Assembly (NCBI GenBank): GCA_948567375.1
Contig: OX419761.1
Span: 31,720,243-31,784,242 of the forward strand
Length of the DNA stretch: 64,000 bases
Source: Lunularia cruciata
Lineage: Eukaryota > Streptophyta > Marchantiopsida > Lunulariales > Lunulariaceae
Reading direction: 5' to 3'
Positions 23,737 through 37,457 of this stretch are shown here, one piece after another. The notes beneath the pieces are model-generated. The model worked only from the letters and a program-made list of their open reading frames with translations, was not told the DNA's origin and ran no database searches. How positions within the stretch are numbered: the stretch's first letter is position 1; each line of letters begins with the position of its first letter. Made by a program: the position numbers and the translations under genes.

Positions 23737-25855
23737 TGTGACAACCTGGCAAATATCACTTTTGCAGTAATCGGGTAAGTAAAGTTCGTTCTCATAGAGA
23801 TACAAGTCAAAATTGGTCAAATACAAAGCAAAGTAACAAAGTAGTTCTTCTTGGTTGTGTCTTTAATCTTTCAGAAAGAAACTACACCCAGAAGAGAATA
23901 ACAAGCACTGATTTGCAGTCTTGTCACAAATTCACACTCCTTAATCACAACTCCATCAAATCTTTCCAAACAATCTTGATTGTGATGATTAAAGCTCTCT
24001 CTAAAATGGCACTTCACTGCAAAAACAACTTTTCCTCAAAATTGTGTTCCACCTCTCTACTAAAGGCACAACTTCCTTGATCGAAATCGCTTCACATCAA
24101 CCTCGCACTACACTCACAAATGCAAAATACTAACAACACTACAATTCCTCTCAGATCTGTCAAGGCATTGCTTCGATTGCACTTCACTCAGAATCAAACA
24201 CACAGAATGAAGATCAAGGCTGTGGAATCCAACATCCAACAAGCACACTGACTTGCACTTTGAATTTCTCCAAACACTCACAAACACAAACACAAAATTG
24301 ATACTCGGAATTAAGCTCAAGAAACGAGCACTACTTCACAGCACTTTGCTTTATCTATTCTCAGAAATAATAAACATTGAACAATATGATACTGCAAATG
24401 CCACTCTTAAATAGTGAACAACTCGACAGTTCTAACAACTATACCGTTCTACAACAATTGTTCTAACCTGCAAATCCAAAATGACAATGCACCTCTTCAT
24501 ATCTACCTCTTCAAATCTCAAATCTGTTACTAATCCAATCCGATGTCTACTTCTTCCTCGGCTTTCAAACCCAAACCCGAAGTAACTTTACTTCCTAATA
24601 TTCTGTCCTTGGGTTTCATATCTTCTACTTCTTCTACTAGATCTAGCAATTCTCTTTCTTGATCTGAAATTGCACTAGTGGGTAATCTATCTAACTCTTC
24701 ATCTCTCGACCCACTCTTCTCCAATGTCTCCACCGGTAACTCCAAAGACATTTGTACTCCTATGTTATCTACTTTGGGTTTTGCTCTAACATCTTTTTGA
24801 AGTTTTTCTATCTCTATTTTCACTAAGTCTAATCTAATCAAAATGTTATCTTCTACCTCTAAGATCTTTCTGTCTACACGAGTTCTAAGACTAATTAACA
24901 AGGCATTCATATCTGTATCCTTTGCTTGTCTGCGCCTCGTCTCCTGCACCAACAACTTCAACTTGTGGAGCCTCGTCTCTTCAATTTGAACGCTGGCCTC
25001 TATACTTAACATTGCATTCATCCGGAGGACTATCTCCTTCAATGGCTCCAATCTCATCTTCCTCTCTTGCTCTCAATCTGCAAGCCAGTCCTCCCTGTAC
25101 ATTGCCAATTCTGCCTTGAACTCAGCTTTCACTGACTCCTTCTCCTTCTCCTTTTGTACAACTTTCTCCTCTTGATTACAAAGTAACTCTCGTAATCTTT
25201 CTTCTTCTCTATATCGTGCCGCCAACTCTCATTGCCAGAGTTGCTTCTTCTCCTTGACACTCTCCATCACCCTATCGAGCTCTTGATCCTTTGCAGCTAC
25301 TCTCGCCATAGCATGGATAACCTCTACTCTTGAATCAGCAAACTGCTGCTTCAAGATCTTGTACTCAGCTACTTGTCTCTCCCTTGCTATGTCACTCTTC
25401 TTCACAAGATCCTCTTGATAATTCACTTCTCTCTTTAGGTCTTCAATAACCTGACTTCTCACTACTACCTTTGCTTGCAGTACTTCTCTTTCCTCCTCAC
25501 CTCGGGTTATACTCTTCTTCAACTCCGAGTTTTCTTCTTCCAGTCTTGCTAATACCTACAACACAGTCTTCACCTCTGGACAAGTCAACTGCATCTCCTT
25601 CTTCTTGTACTCTAGCTTTACTAACAATGGGCACACAACTTCTCACAGGTACTCCACTCCATCACAGGCAATTACTTCAACCTGGAGAGTGATCTCCTTC
25701 TTTACCTCTTCTTCTCCTGATACTCGCCTTCTTCTATGCAATCGTCATATCGGAATAGGCGCCTTGCTTCCCGAGCTTGCATTCGCTTCTTCTTGCACAT
25801 TACTTGGACCTGCATCATACTTTGCCTTTTGTCTCAAGCGGACTCCCCTCTGAAC
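23737..25855 (-). mobile_element. Split family E copy, 3' part
   Basis: It starts at 23737 with TGTGACAACCTGGC, the reverse complement of the family E right end, and runs through the E trailer into the coiled-coil coding region (about 24530-25850 on the minus strand). It stops at 25855, where the A3 LTR begins. The remaining E sequence continues on the far side of A3 at 37458, reading the same protein on, so A3 inserted into this E copy. The flanks GAAC (25852-25855) and GAAA (37458-37461) look like the A3 target duplication. Confidence 0.8.
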
Positions 25856-26547
25856 TGTGAGCTGGCATGTCTCTCACTTAGGATGAACCTCTGATGGCTA
25901 TTATGGTAGCGCACCATGGACTAAGAAGGCAAGGAACCCAAACTCCATCATACTCTTCCAAGGCTAACACTCCAAGACTCAAGACATTGCTCACTAGAGA
26001 ACTCAATGAGAGAGAGATAGTTGCAAATGAAAGGATGTTGAGTACCTCTTCACCCTTTGTTTATATACTTGTGAAATAGTTATATACCAAAGTTACTAAT
26101 TACCGTAGTAACTCAAGTTACTAGACTAAAAGTCAAGTAAAGTCAAAAAGTAGAAAGGAATATCCATTCACATGGGCATATTCCTCTAAGCATGTGGTCT
26201 TATCTTGACCCAACCACTAAGTCAAGGATTCCTTCACATGGGCTATCCTTGGACTAAAGAAGAATCCAAAACAAAAAGGCTTGCGGGCCCAAGAGTTCTC
26301 AACTCTTTCCTCAAAGCCAAACACCTAGGAATAATACCAAGTCAACACACTAAAATCCAAAATAGTGGTGCTCATCTTTTCTACTTCCTCTAAAGTAAGG
26401 TCTCCTCTATCTTAGCTATGACTAAATTTAGCTAACCATGACTAATATAGAACCATCCTTTATCTCTATATAAATAATATCTCTTAAGTACTTGTAATAC
26501 CAAGCTAAATATCACAATACCACACACATGCACAAATGGGTGTTACA

Positions 26548-29500
26548 TTTACCCCCGGACTAAGTTTTCACTTTGTCCTCAAAGTGAAGGTCTCTCTACC
26601 TTATATGGTACATCTTCAACTTATCATGGTTAATCCTATCAAAGTGTCTTCCTCCCAACTCCTTGAGATCATAGGTGTAATTGCCCCACACCTTCTTCAC
26701 TATGAAAGGTCCAAAGTACTTAGGCAAAAACTTCTTTTGCACTCTCTTGAATCAATGGAATCAAACAACATTACCCAATCACCTTCTTTGAAAGTCTCCA
26801 CCTTCTTCTTGCCTTGCCTCTTGTCATAGCTCTCCTTTTGTTTCCTTTGGGCTTGCTCCACTCGAACCATAGCAACTGCTCTTGCCTCTTCCAACTCCAT
26901 GAGTTGATCCTTCCTTGACTTCTATGCATCACCTCCTTGTGCTTTCTTCAATCTCCTATGAATGCTTTGGAAGGTAGGAAGATCAAAGTGAATAGGTAAG
27001 GTAGACTCAATACCATACACCAATTGAAATGGAGAATATCCGGTAGAAGTCTTCATGGTTGTCCTATACTCCCACAAAAGTGCATGAATCCTCTTGTCCC
27101 AATGATGTTTAGCCCCCTCCATTTCTGCATCTTTGGCCAACATCATGCACAAGGTCTGATTGGTTCTCTCTGCGAAGCCATTGGAATTTGGCTTATAGGA
27201 TGTAGTTACTCTATGTGTGATAGAGAAATGTTGTAGCATGGCTGTAGTAATGCTTCCTGTAAACTCTCCTCCTCTATCAGAAACCAACTCCAAAGGGCAT
27301 CCAAACCTAGTGATAATGCGTTCATGAAGAAATCTACTCACTTCATATTCATTCTTGTCCCTCAATGGTCTAGCCTCAACCCACTTGGTAAGGTCATCAG
27401 TAACTACCACAATGTACTGATTGTTCCTTGGGGTTCTATTGAGAGGACCTACAAAATCAATTCCCCACTTCTCAAAAGGTCCTAGCAATGGAATTAATCT
27501 AAGTGGTGGAGTGGATGTAGACTTTCTAGCAAAAGCTTGACAAACATGACAAGTTTTGCAATAATCAAGACAATCCTTGAAAATCCCTCTCCAATAGTAA
27601 CCTGCATCTGGAATCTTGAAAGCAGTCACCTTTCTTGCAGAGTGTTCTCCACATACTAAACCTTCATGAAACTCCTTTATGAGTAGGATAGACTCTTCCT
27701 TACCCACTGCTCTTCAAAGTAGACCATCTGCTCCTTGGTGAAAAAGAATATCCTCCACCATTGTGTAAGGTCTAGATCTTGCTACAAGGGCCTTCCTCTC
27801 CCTAGCATGCATCCCTTCTGGATAGTTACCTCTTGTCACAAAATCCACAATCTCCTTGTACTCCATTGGAATCTCTTGAGTGAGTGAGATTGTCATGAGC
27901 TCCTCATCCGGGAAGGAATCATCCACTTGCTCATCTCCATCATGATCATAGGCTCTAGATAACAAATCAGCATTTGCATGTTTCTTTCTTGGCCTATCCT
28001 CAATGGTGATGTCATACTTAGACAAGAGTATCATACACCTTGCCAGTCTCCCTTCAACATTAGGCTTGTTGAAGATGTACTTCAAAGCCTTGTGATCCGT
28101 GACAATTGTGGCTTTCCCTCCAATCAAGTAGTGTCTAAACTTCTTGAGACCAAAGATCACTGCCAATCCTTCTCTCTCCGTGACAAAGTAGTTCTTCTCT
28201 GCTGAAACCATCTACCTACTAGCATAAGCTATTGGATGATCATGCCCATCTTGGTCTAATTGACTAAGTGTGCATCCTATAGCTACATTAGAAGCATCAG
28301 TGTAGAGGATGAAAGGCTTACTCCAATCAGGTTTAGCAAGAATTGGAGCTACAACAAGGGATTGCTTGAGCTCCTCAAAAGCTTTGAGAGCCTCCTTGTC
28401 TTCCAAAATCACCATGTAATCTACACCCTTCTTCATGTAGATGGTCAATGCATAAGCCTTGTTGGAAAATGAGAAGATGAACCTCCTATAGTACCCAACC
28501 ATCCCCAAGAATTGGCATAACTTTGTCAAGCTTGAAGGGAATGGAAGGTCTAAGATTTTCTTCACCTTCTCAAGATCAACTGCTATTCCATCCTTGGAAA
28601 TGATGTGCCCCAAAAGTAGACCTTCTTCACATCCAAAAATGCACTTCTCGGGGTTGAGTGATGCATTTGCCTCATCCAAGCATTGCAAGACTTTGATTAG
28701 GTGCTCAAAGTGCTCCTCCTTGCTCCCATAGACACAAAAGTCATCAATGAAGTCTCTCACAAATTTCCCAATGAAATGTTCAAATACCTTGTTCATGAAC
28801 CGTTGGAATGTGGCTGGAGCATTGCAAAGCCCAAAAGGCATGACCTTGAAAGCATAAGTTCCCCAAGGTGTGGTGAATGTGGTGAGTTGTTGATGCTCTG
28901 GTGCAATCTTGATTTGGTTATATCCACTATAACCATCTCCAAAACTGTACCTCTCATGATCTGCAACCTCCTCCAAGATCTCATCAATGAATGGCAATGG
29001 GTAGTAGTCCTTCTTGGTAATAGCATTGAGCTTCTTGTAATCCACACATACCTAAAGCTTGCCATTCTTTTTCTTCACAATGACAATTGGAGACACCCAC
29101 TCTGAATTCTCCACCTCAAAGATAAATCTAGCCTCCTTGTGCTTATCAATCTCCTCCTTCACAACCAAAGATATTGGTGGGCTAATGCAACGTTGCTTTT
29201 GGCGGATTCGTCTTGCATGTGACTCCATCTCTATCTTGTACTCCTCCAAGGTGACTTCCTTCAAATCCTTGTAACTAAAAGCAAACACATGGATGAACTT
29301 GCAGAAAATCTCCTCAAATCTCACCTTCTCCTCCTTGGTAACATTTGGGCCATACTTGAGGGTAACTAACCTTCTCTTTGCCTCCTCAAGTGTCAATGGT
29401 GATTTTTCTGGGTCCTTCAAAACCTCTGGCTTAAATGCAAAATCCATAGCACACAAGGGATACACATCTGAATCAGATTCAGATTCATCCTCCTCCGTGG

Positions 29501-29830
29501 AAGTCTCTTCCTCCATGCTTGTGTCCACACTTGAAGCTCCTTCTTTAGAATCTGATTCCCAATAATCAGAAGATGGTGTATTTGAATGTGAAGTGTTGGT
29601 GGTGTTAGTCACAGGAACTGTGACTCTATGGTTTGATGGCCCAATCCTCAAGTACCCTTTGTGCCATCGATCAGTTGTGCGTGCTGCTTTCAACCATGGC
29701 CTCCCAAGAAGTAAGTCATAGCTTGAATCCTTCAAGACTTGGAAAGTCATGAGATTTTGAACTCCCATAACTGAAACTACCACCTTATCCATCACTCGTA
29801 CTGGTCAAACTTGTTGCTTGTTTGCCATGC
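26548..29830 (-). mobile_element. A3 pol region (protease, RT, RNase H, integrase)
   Basis: The RT has the Athila/Tat-like DGYSGYNQIKIAPEHQQLTT, then PFGLCNAPATFQRFM and the catalytic FIDDFCVYG. RNase H has ILYTDASNVAIGCTLSQLD and later VTDHKALKYIFNKPN. Integrase has CKTCHVCQAF, WGIDFVGPLNRTPRNNQYI, LVSDRGGEFTGS and PNSNGFAERTNQ, containing the DD-E residues. There is no chromodomain after integrase, as expected for this clade. Fossil. Confidence 0.85.
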
Positions 29831-31430
29831 TCACCACAAATGTTGAAGGTCTTGAGGGTATCATACCCAACTTCTTCATCAACCTTTCTGACATGGCATT
29901 CACTGCTGATCCTCCATCAACCAATGCATCCTTGATGTTGTGACCATTCACTCTCACATCAATCTTGGAGGCATATTCACAAGCCTCCTATGGTGCTGGC
30001 TTGGCATCCACCACCCCCATTGATACTGGAGCTTTTGCCTTCTTCTTCTTCTTGCTCCTTGTAGAACTCAAACCACCTCTAAGCTCCTTTCTCAAGGTAG
30101 GGTTCAAAGCAATTAATTGGCCCACTGTGATGTTAGCCTTGTGACTACCGACATCCTCCAACACATTGTAGTTCCATTGTTGCTTTGAGATCAAGAAGTC
30201 CTCCATCCCCAACTTCTTCCTTGGAGTCTTTGTTGTTGATGGTGTTGAGGTGCGAGTGCTCCTAGTAGACATAGGAGTATCCTTGCTTGAAGTAAATCCT
30301 TGAGAAGAGTGAACATCCTCTGCAAAACGAGCTCTCTTCTTCTCTTGTGCCAAAAGCTCCAAATTAAGACCCTTGGAGTTTGAGCACTCTCCCTTCTCAT
30401 ACTTGCTCTCAACCACATCTATGGATGCTATCCCCTTACCTTTGTTGGGATTAGGAGCCACTTGGGTTTCACTACCTCCCTCTTTCCCTCTATTTGCTCC
30501 CTCATAACCCCTTCCTCCATGGTAAGTAGAATTTGGGCAATTCCTTTGGATATGGCCTCTTCCTCCACAACCAAAACAATTTTTATCATTGAAATTGTTG
30601 GCTGGTTGACCTCCTCTATATGGATAGTTTCCATAACTCCTAGGCCCTCTCTCTACATTCTGATCCACCTCTCTCTTCTCCCATAGTTGCACCACATTGA
30701 TCTTGAGATCCGCAAGTTGTTCTGTGATGGTTTGAAGTGGATCCTTTGGTAGGGGTTCGAGAATTGGAGCAACTACTACTTGTGGTGCAACCCTTGTCAC
30801 CAAAGTATCAGAAGTTCTACCATACTTGTAGCCTTGAGGAGGATGCACAACCTCCTTCACCACCAAATCACTCTCATCCCCTTCCAAACTCTCCTCCATA
30901 CAAATTGCGATATTGATAGCTTCAACCTTGGAAGAAGGTTTCTCATATCTCACCTTGCTTCTAATTTGTGGTCTCAACCCTGCCACAAAATTCTTGGTGA
31001 GCATGGTCCCTATGCCAATCATTGTAGTCTCCATATCATCCCCACCCTTCCTCAACACTATGCAAAATCTGGACTCCAACTTTTCCACTCTTTTCACATA
31101 GACTCTCACTTTCTCTCCTTCTCCTTGCTTGAGAAATGTAACCTCACTCATCAATCTCTCATAACTCTCATCAGGAAGAAAGTTCTCAATAAGTGCTGAA
31201 GTCAAAGTCTCCCAAGACTCCTCTTCCCCATCTCTCCTCTCTCTCTTTTGGTATTCTGACTCATACCATGTAAGTGTTGCATCCTCAAAGAAATCTGGTA
31301 ATAATGAGGCCCACTCATTCTTCCTCCTCTCATTGTTTCCTATGCAAGCTCTCTTGAAGTCTCTCACAAAGGCCTCCACATCTTCTCCATCCTTGCCAAA
31401 GAAAACCGGAAGTTTTCCCAGCTTAACCCC
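29831..31430 (-). mobile_element. A3 gag region
   Basis: On the minus strand, a retrotransposon gag domain (FVRDFKRACIGNNERRKNEW, then LTWYESEYQKRER and FLPDESYERLMSEVTFL) is followed by a linker and a CCHC zinc knuckle (CFGCGGRGHIQRNCP). A basic, Ser/Thr-rich stretch with STRSTRTSTPSTTKTPRKK leads toward the protease, whose DGGS motif is in the place of the usual DTGS. Gag packages element RNA. Fossil. Confidence 0.85.
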
Positions 31431-31650
31431 TCACTATCTTTCTTTTCTCTCAAAATTTTTTTTTCTTTTCTCTCACTCTATTACTAATAGAGTATATACA
31501 TGACTAACACCATCTGAGAATAATCCAATCTAGGGAACACAAAAGATTCAGGTTGCTCCAAGATTTCTATAGCAACATCAAATCCTAGAGTGCATATTAA
31601 TCTAACTCTCATGGATAGTTTATCCATGAGTTGAAAGATTATCTCCATCA

Positions 31651-32283
31651 CTAATCTTGAGAACTAGCTGATGAAGGTGGTAGTATTTCTGTAGCTGTAC
31701 TAAGACTCTCTCCAAGATCCTTCACCAAAGTTTCCAAAAGTGCTTTTACTCCACTACACTCATGTCCTTTTGGAAGTCCTTCCATTCCACAAACCTCACA
31801 CAACTCCTTGGTCTTAGATCTTCTCCCTCCCAATCTTGGTGAAGAAGGTCCAACATGCAAACCCAAGTCAAGTAAGCCTCTCCTTTCCCTCAATCTCTTG
31901 CTCTCAAAGGTCAATGGACATGAAATTGCCTTATGTCCCTTCTCTCTACACAGAAAGCACTTAGACTCACTCTTTCCTCCAAGTGATGTAGGTTTCTGGA
32001 TCCTCTCAACACTCTCTTCAACTTCTATTGTAAACTTTCTTTTCCTCAAATCCATCCCTACAATCATCTCAAACCCTTGGGGAACCTTGCATAATCTCAA
32101 TTTCCACTCTTGATGACCCTCCATGTTCCAAGATGAATCTAAACACTCAAACATGCTTTTTGTTGATCTCAAACTCCTCATGCATGAGATCTCCACTCTA
32201 CAGAATTGACCCTTCCTCACAATGTCACTCAAATCTCCCAACCAGTATGTCACAGTCCTTTGAAATTTGACACACTTGATCAC
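31651..32283 (-). mobile_element. A3 extra zinc-knuckle reading frame upstream of gag
   Basis: About 210 codons lie in the leader, in the same direction as gag but separated from it. Visible features are a CCHC knuckle (CFLCREKGHKAISCP), a second Cys-rich motif (CEVCGMEGLPKGHECS), and a Leu-rich C-terminus (ALLETLVKDLGESLSTA). The same frame stands in A2 (about 40395-41000) and A4 (55158-55792), so the family keeps it. Relatives in the Tat/Ogre group are known to carry an extra frame before gag; whether this one is homologous I cannot tell. Confidence 0.7.
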
Positions 32284-32808
32284 AACTCTAGGGCGTCCAT
32301 CCCGACAAAATTTCAGATCTTTTCATTGAGCCATTTGGCCTAGACACCTTTCTATTCAGCACACAATTTTCAGATTTGGTCTAAAAACCACCCCCCTCAC
32401 TTCAGAAACTCATAAAGCCCTGTGCAAAAACGATCTCTCTCTGATTTTTGTGGCAGAAGGTAGGATACAACGCACTGAATTTTCTTGGAAATTTTCAGGA
32501 CAATACACTGAAAATTGAAGAAATGGGAGACTCTATAAAATTTTCTAGAGAGCATGCAGTTGCAGGAGCACTTTACCCTATCAACTTTCAAAAATTCTAG
32601 CCGAGTGCGCATAGTAGCTCTGATAATAATTTTAAGTGTGCTAACTGAAAGATAACCCAAGCTATTGTGTGTAAAAATTTCAAGTTCAGATCTCAAACTT
32701 GAGATTTTGTCGAAAATCACCTTAATCCCCCAAATCTGCACTCCACCTCACACAATCTCTCCAATTCCTCTCATGTGTACAAGATGTAAAAAATCACCTC
32801 AAAGACAT

Positions 32809-35800
32809 TTTGGTGCCCACATTTTTTATTTTTTTTAAATAAAGGAGAAGAAGTGTATAGAGAGGTCGGATTGTGCCTGTATGGCCGAAGAAGGCAAAGA
32901 AAATTGGCTTTGGGATGAAACCCAAAGTAAAGTGACTTTGGGTCATAAGGCGAAGTCCTCAGAAATGCCCTATCAGCATACCATATGAAGTAAATTGTCT
33001 TCGGATCGGGGGGAGCTCAACCCGAGGCAAAGACAGTCTAACAACCTTTCGTCGGGGCGAGAAATTCAAGAAGAGGCCGTTTCAAAACTGGCGGCTCATA
33101 CGCGCGAAGGTTGATTGACAGTGACAGGTGCATGCCGGAGGTGTGATTTCTTGGTAGAAACTCGAAGCGACGGAAGACGAAGAAGTGCAACTCTTTAAAA
33201 ATCGAAACTGCAACGACAAAATGTCGAGCAATTTTCCTTTGCCATCAAGAAGTCGTCTTGCAGGTGATCGGAGAAAGGGAATTAAAGTTGTACTCAGGTT
33301 AGTGCGCAAGGGAGAAGTCGCGAGAGAGAAATTGAGAGACAGTAAGAAAGTAGAAGAGATGGGAGGAGGGAAGAAAAACTCTAAATTTGCAGTGAGAAAT
33401 CATGCAATTCGGAGATTAGATGTAGTAGCGAGGATCAAAGTCTTGAGCCAACTTCAGATCACCTTTCTGGCATGGAACTGGAACGTAAGTTTTCTATGAT
33501 TCATGATAGAAATCATCGAGAGTAAGTGTCTCGATGGTCCCGAGGAAGAAGGGAAGAGAGGAAATCCGGCTCGCTGGACAGAGTCGGATTGGAGACTCGT
33601 ACTTGGGAAGGAGGCGGGTTCGGAGCAGGGAGCCACGTTCTTGGGGAAAGGAGAGATAGCCCAAGAAACGCAGGAGGTGAGAGATGCCTTCTCGTCGAAG
33701 AGAACAAAGAATGGGTACAAAGTTGAGAGCTACAAAGACCCTGTGAGGAGAGGACTTGTGAGTGCACTAATGGCCATCTTGAAGCCGGATAGAACCACTT
33801 ATGTGATGAGACACCAAGCGGTGTTCTTTCACAAGTTATTTGTAGGAGAACCGATCAATTGGGCAAGGTGTTTCACGGGAGAACGAGGCAGATGGTGTGG
33901 AATCTGCGGGATAAGTCACCTCCACACTACATCGTGCCATTTGCAGCACATTTCTACCTCGGGTTGAATTTGCTCAATTTGGCGGAGCGCAATAGAATGG
34001 TGTCTCATTTCCACCCTGACTTGAGAAGAGAAGTCGACGTGGAGGAGCAGCAATACATTCTCCAAATCCGGAGCACGGACACCTACTATGCAAAGACAGG
34101 AAAAAACGTGGAGGTCGTGGTAAGTACCCTGACAAAGAAGAGAACTTGGCACGCAGAAGCCAAAGAAAACAAGAAACCTCAGAAGATGCAGAAACATAAC
34201 CTGAGGCGAGGGATGGTGGTGATTGAGTCGGAAGATGAAGACTCAGAAGGCAAAGCCGAGCTCAAGACGGAGGACTCGAAACGTGAGGAGGAACCTGAGT
34301 TGACACTGCAGAGCAGAGATACTAGCAGTGACAATGAAGACGGTGGAGAAATGACCTCGGCACCGGCGGCTGAAGAATACAAAGAAGAAGTGCAAGCCAA
34401 AGTAGAAGCCAAAGACAATGCGGCGCTGGAAGACAAAGTATCGGTGCTCGAGGAGAAGAAGATCGTAGTACAGCAAGGAGTTCGCTCGAGACGTAAGGCA
34501 AAGTGTGAGGCGGGGCCGAGTAAAGTGAAGGAAGAGGCAGAAGATAGCACGAGTAGTGAGGCATCAATTCCGATACGAAGACTTCAGCGAAGACGGCGCG
34601 TATCAGGAGAACATGAGGAGAAACAAGAAATTACTCCGTGGGAGGAAGAAGTTGCCAGTGAGGGAGTAGAGTACCTGCGAGAGGTAGTATGCCCGCTGTT
34701 GGTGAAATTGGAGAAGAAGAAGAAGGAGATGCAGTCAACTTGTCCAGAGGTAAAGACTGTATTGCAGGTGGTAGCAAGATTAGAAAAGGAGACCTCGGAG
34801 TTGAAGAGGAGTATAACCCGAGGTGAGAAGGAGAGAGAAGTACTGCAAGCGGAAGCAGTAGAGAGAAGTCAGGTAATCAAAGACCTGAAGAGAGAAGTGA
34901 GCTATCGAGAGGATCTTGCCAGGAAGAGTGACATCGCAAAGGAGAGACATGTAGTCGAGCACAAAATCTTGAAGCAGCAGTTTGTTGATTCAAGAGTAGA
35001 GCTTAGCCATGCTATGGCGAGGGTAGCATCAAAGGAACAAGAGCTTGATTGAGTGATGGAGAGTATGGAGGAGAAGAAGCAACTCTAGCAAAGAGAGTTG
35101 TCTGTGTGGTATAGAGAAGAAGAGAGATTACGAGAGTTACTTCGTAATCAGGAAGAGAAAATCGTACAAAAGGAGAAAGAGAAGGAAGTAGTGAAGGCCG
35201 AGTTCAAAGAAGAATTGGCGATGTACAGAGAGGAATGGCTTGTAGATTGGGAACGAGAACGAAAGACAAGATTGGAGCCATTGAAGGAGATAGTCCTCAG
35301 AGTGAACGCAATGTTAAGTACAGAAGCAAGCATTCGAATTGAAGAAGCGCGACTGCATGAGTTGAAGTTGTTGGTGCAGGAGATGAGGCGAAGACAAGCA
35401 AAAGACACTAATTTGAATGCCTTGTTAATTAGTCTCTGAACTCGTGTAAACAGAAAGATTTTAGAGGTAGAGGATAACATCTCAATTAGATTAGACTTAG
35501 TGAAAATAGAGTTAGAAAAGCTTCGGCAAGATGTTAAGGCAAAACCCAAAGTAGATAACATAGGAATCCAAATGTCTTCGGAGTTGCCCTCAGAGACATT
35601 AGAGAAGAGTGGGTCAAAAGATTAAAAGTTAGATAGATTACCCACTAGTGCAATTTCAGATCAGGAAAGAGAATTGCTAGATCTGGTCAAAGAATTAGGA
35701 GTTGTGAAACCCGAGGAAAATGTAGTAGGAAGTAAGATTACTTCGGGTTTGGGTTTGAAAGCCAAGGACGAAGTAGACATCGGATCGGAGTAGAAACCGA

Positions 35801-36586
35801 TTTGAGATTTGAAGAGGCAGATATGAAGAGGTGCATTGTCATTTTGGATCTGCAGGTTAGAACAGTTGTTGTAGAACGGTATAGTTGTTAGAACTGTCGA
35901 TTGCTCATTATTTAAGAGTGGCATTCGCAGGAAATTGTTGTTTAGTGCTCATTATTTCTGAGAATAGATAAAGCAAAGTGCTGTGAAGCAATGCTCGTCG
36001 CTTGAGCTTGATTCTGAGTATCAATTTCAAAATTGTGTTTGTGAGTGTTTGGAGAAATTCAAAGTGCAAGTCAGAGTGCTTGTTGGATGTTGGATTCCAC
36101 AGCCTTGATCTTCATTCTGTGTGTTTGATCCTGAGTGAAGTGCAATCGAAGCAATACCTTGATAGATCTGAGAGGAATTGTAGTGTTGGTAGTATTCTGC
36201 GTTTGTGAGTGCAGTGCGAAGTTGATGTGAATCAATTTTGATCGAGGAAGTTGTGCCTTCAGTGGAGGGGTAGAACACAATTCTGAGGCAAAGTCGTTTT
36301 GCAGTGAAGTGCCATTTTTGGGAGAGCCTGAATCATCACAATCAAGATTGTTTGGAAAGATTTGATGGAGTTGTGATTATGGAGTGTTAATTTGTGACAA
36401 GACTGCGAATCAGTGCTTGTTACTCTCTTTTGGGTGTGGTTTCTACCTGAGAGATTAAAGACGCAACCAAGAAGAACTACATTGTTATTGTTTGCTTTGT
36501 ATTTGACCAATTCTGACTCGTATCTCTGCGGGAACAAACTTTACTTACCCGATTACCGCAAAAGTGATATTTGCCGGGTTGTCACA
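32809..36586 (+). mobile_element. E2: family E coiled-coil element in the A3 leader
   Basis: This 3778-bp insertion has a perfect 5-bp target duplication, GACAT at 32804-32808 and 36587-36591. The undisturbed site can be seen in A2 (about 41535-41560) and A4 (about 56300-56325). It begins TTTGGTGCCC and ends GGGTTGTCACA, with no direct terminal repeats seen and no poly-A tail. The relic coding region spans about 33185-35790. An N-terminal conserved block (YIVPFAAHFYLGLNLLNLAE, HFHPDLRREVDVEEQQYIL) is followed by an acidic Glu/Ser-rich segment. After that come long coiled coils with heptads (LEKKKKEMQ, LKRSITRGEKEREVLQAEA, VIKDLKREV). Broken several times. I do not recognise a catalytic domain. 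Confidence 0.85.
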
Positions 36587-37457
36587 GACATCATAATGAA
36601 CTATAGGGTAAACAAATGGATCTTGGTTCTCTAACATAAGTTCAGCCCTCTACTCTCCTAATGTTCTCTCCAAGTGAGCTCTCATAGCCTCCTTCTGCCT
36701 AATGTAGAATTGAACACGGAACATTATCTTGCCTTCTAGAGAGGTCCCGGCAACGGACCCAAAAATGTGAGCCGGCTTGTCTCTCACTCAGGATGAACCT
36801 TTGATGGCTATTATGGTAGCGCACCATGGACTAAGAAGACAAGGAACCCAAACTCCATCATACTCTTCCAAGGCTAACACTCCAAGACTCAAGACATTGC
36901 TCACTAGAGAACTCAATGAGAGATAGATAGTTGCAAATGAAAGGATGTTGAGTACCTCCTCACCCCTTGTTTATATACTTGTGAAATAGTTATGTACCAA
37001 AGTTACTAATTACCGTAGTAACTCAAGTTACTAGACTAAAAGTCAAGTAAAGTCAAAAAGTAGAAAGGAATATCCATTCACATGGGCATATTCCTCTAAG
37101 CATGTGGTCTTATCTTGACCCAACCACTAAGTCAAGGATTCCTTCACATGGGCTATCCTTGGACTAAAGAAGAATCCAAAACAAAAAGGCTTGCGGGCCC
37201 AAGAGTTCTCAACTCTTTTCTCAAAGCCAAACACCTAGGAATAATACCAAGTCAACACACTAAAATTCAAAATCGTGGTGCTCATCTTTTCTACTTCCTC
37301 TAAAGTAAGGTCTCCTCTATCTTAGCTATGACTTAATTTAGCTAACCATGAATAATATAGAACCATCCTTTATCTCTATATAAATAATATCTCTTAAGTA
37401 CTTGTAATACCAAGCTAAATATCACAATACCACACACATGTACAAATGGGTGTTACA

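Larger units (their letters stand above)
25856..37457 (-). mobile_element. A3: family A Ty3/gypsy element inserted in a family E copy
   Basis: The LTRs are 25856-26547 and 36766-37457, both 692 bp, and differ at roughly a dozen or more positions by eye (about 2%), so it is clearly older than A4. On the minus strand from the right: primer site about 36744-36761 resembling the tRNA-Asp complement, leader split by E2 (32809-36586), upstream zinc-knuckle frame (31651-32283), gag (about 29988-31430), protease, RT, RNase H and integrase (about 26700-29830), and polypurine tract (26548-26558). Gag ends in a CCHC knuckle (CFGCGGRGHIQRNC). Broken in several places but with all parts present. Confidence 0.9.

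Noticed and set aside
33185-35790. Coiled-coil protein as a host gene (filament- or motor-like).
   Set aside because: Three copies of the same coding region occur inside mobile elements, two with 5-bp target duplications, and all are broken. It belongs to family E.
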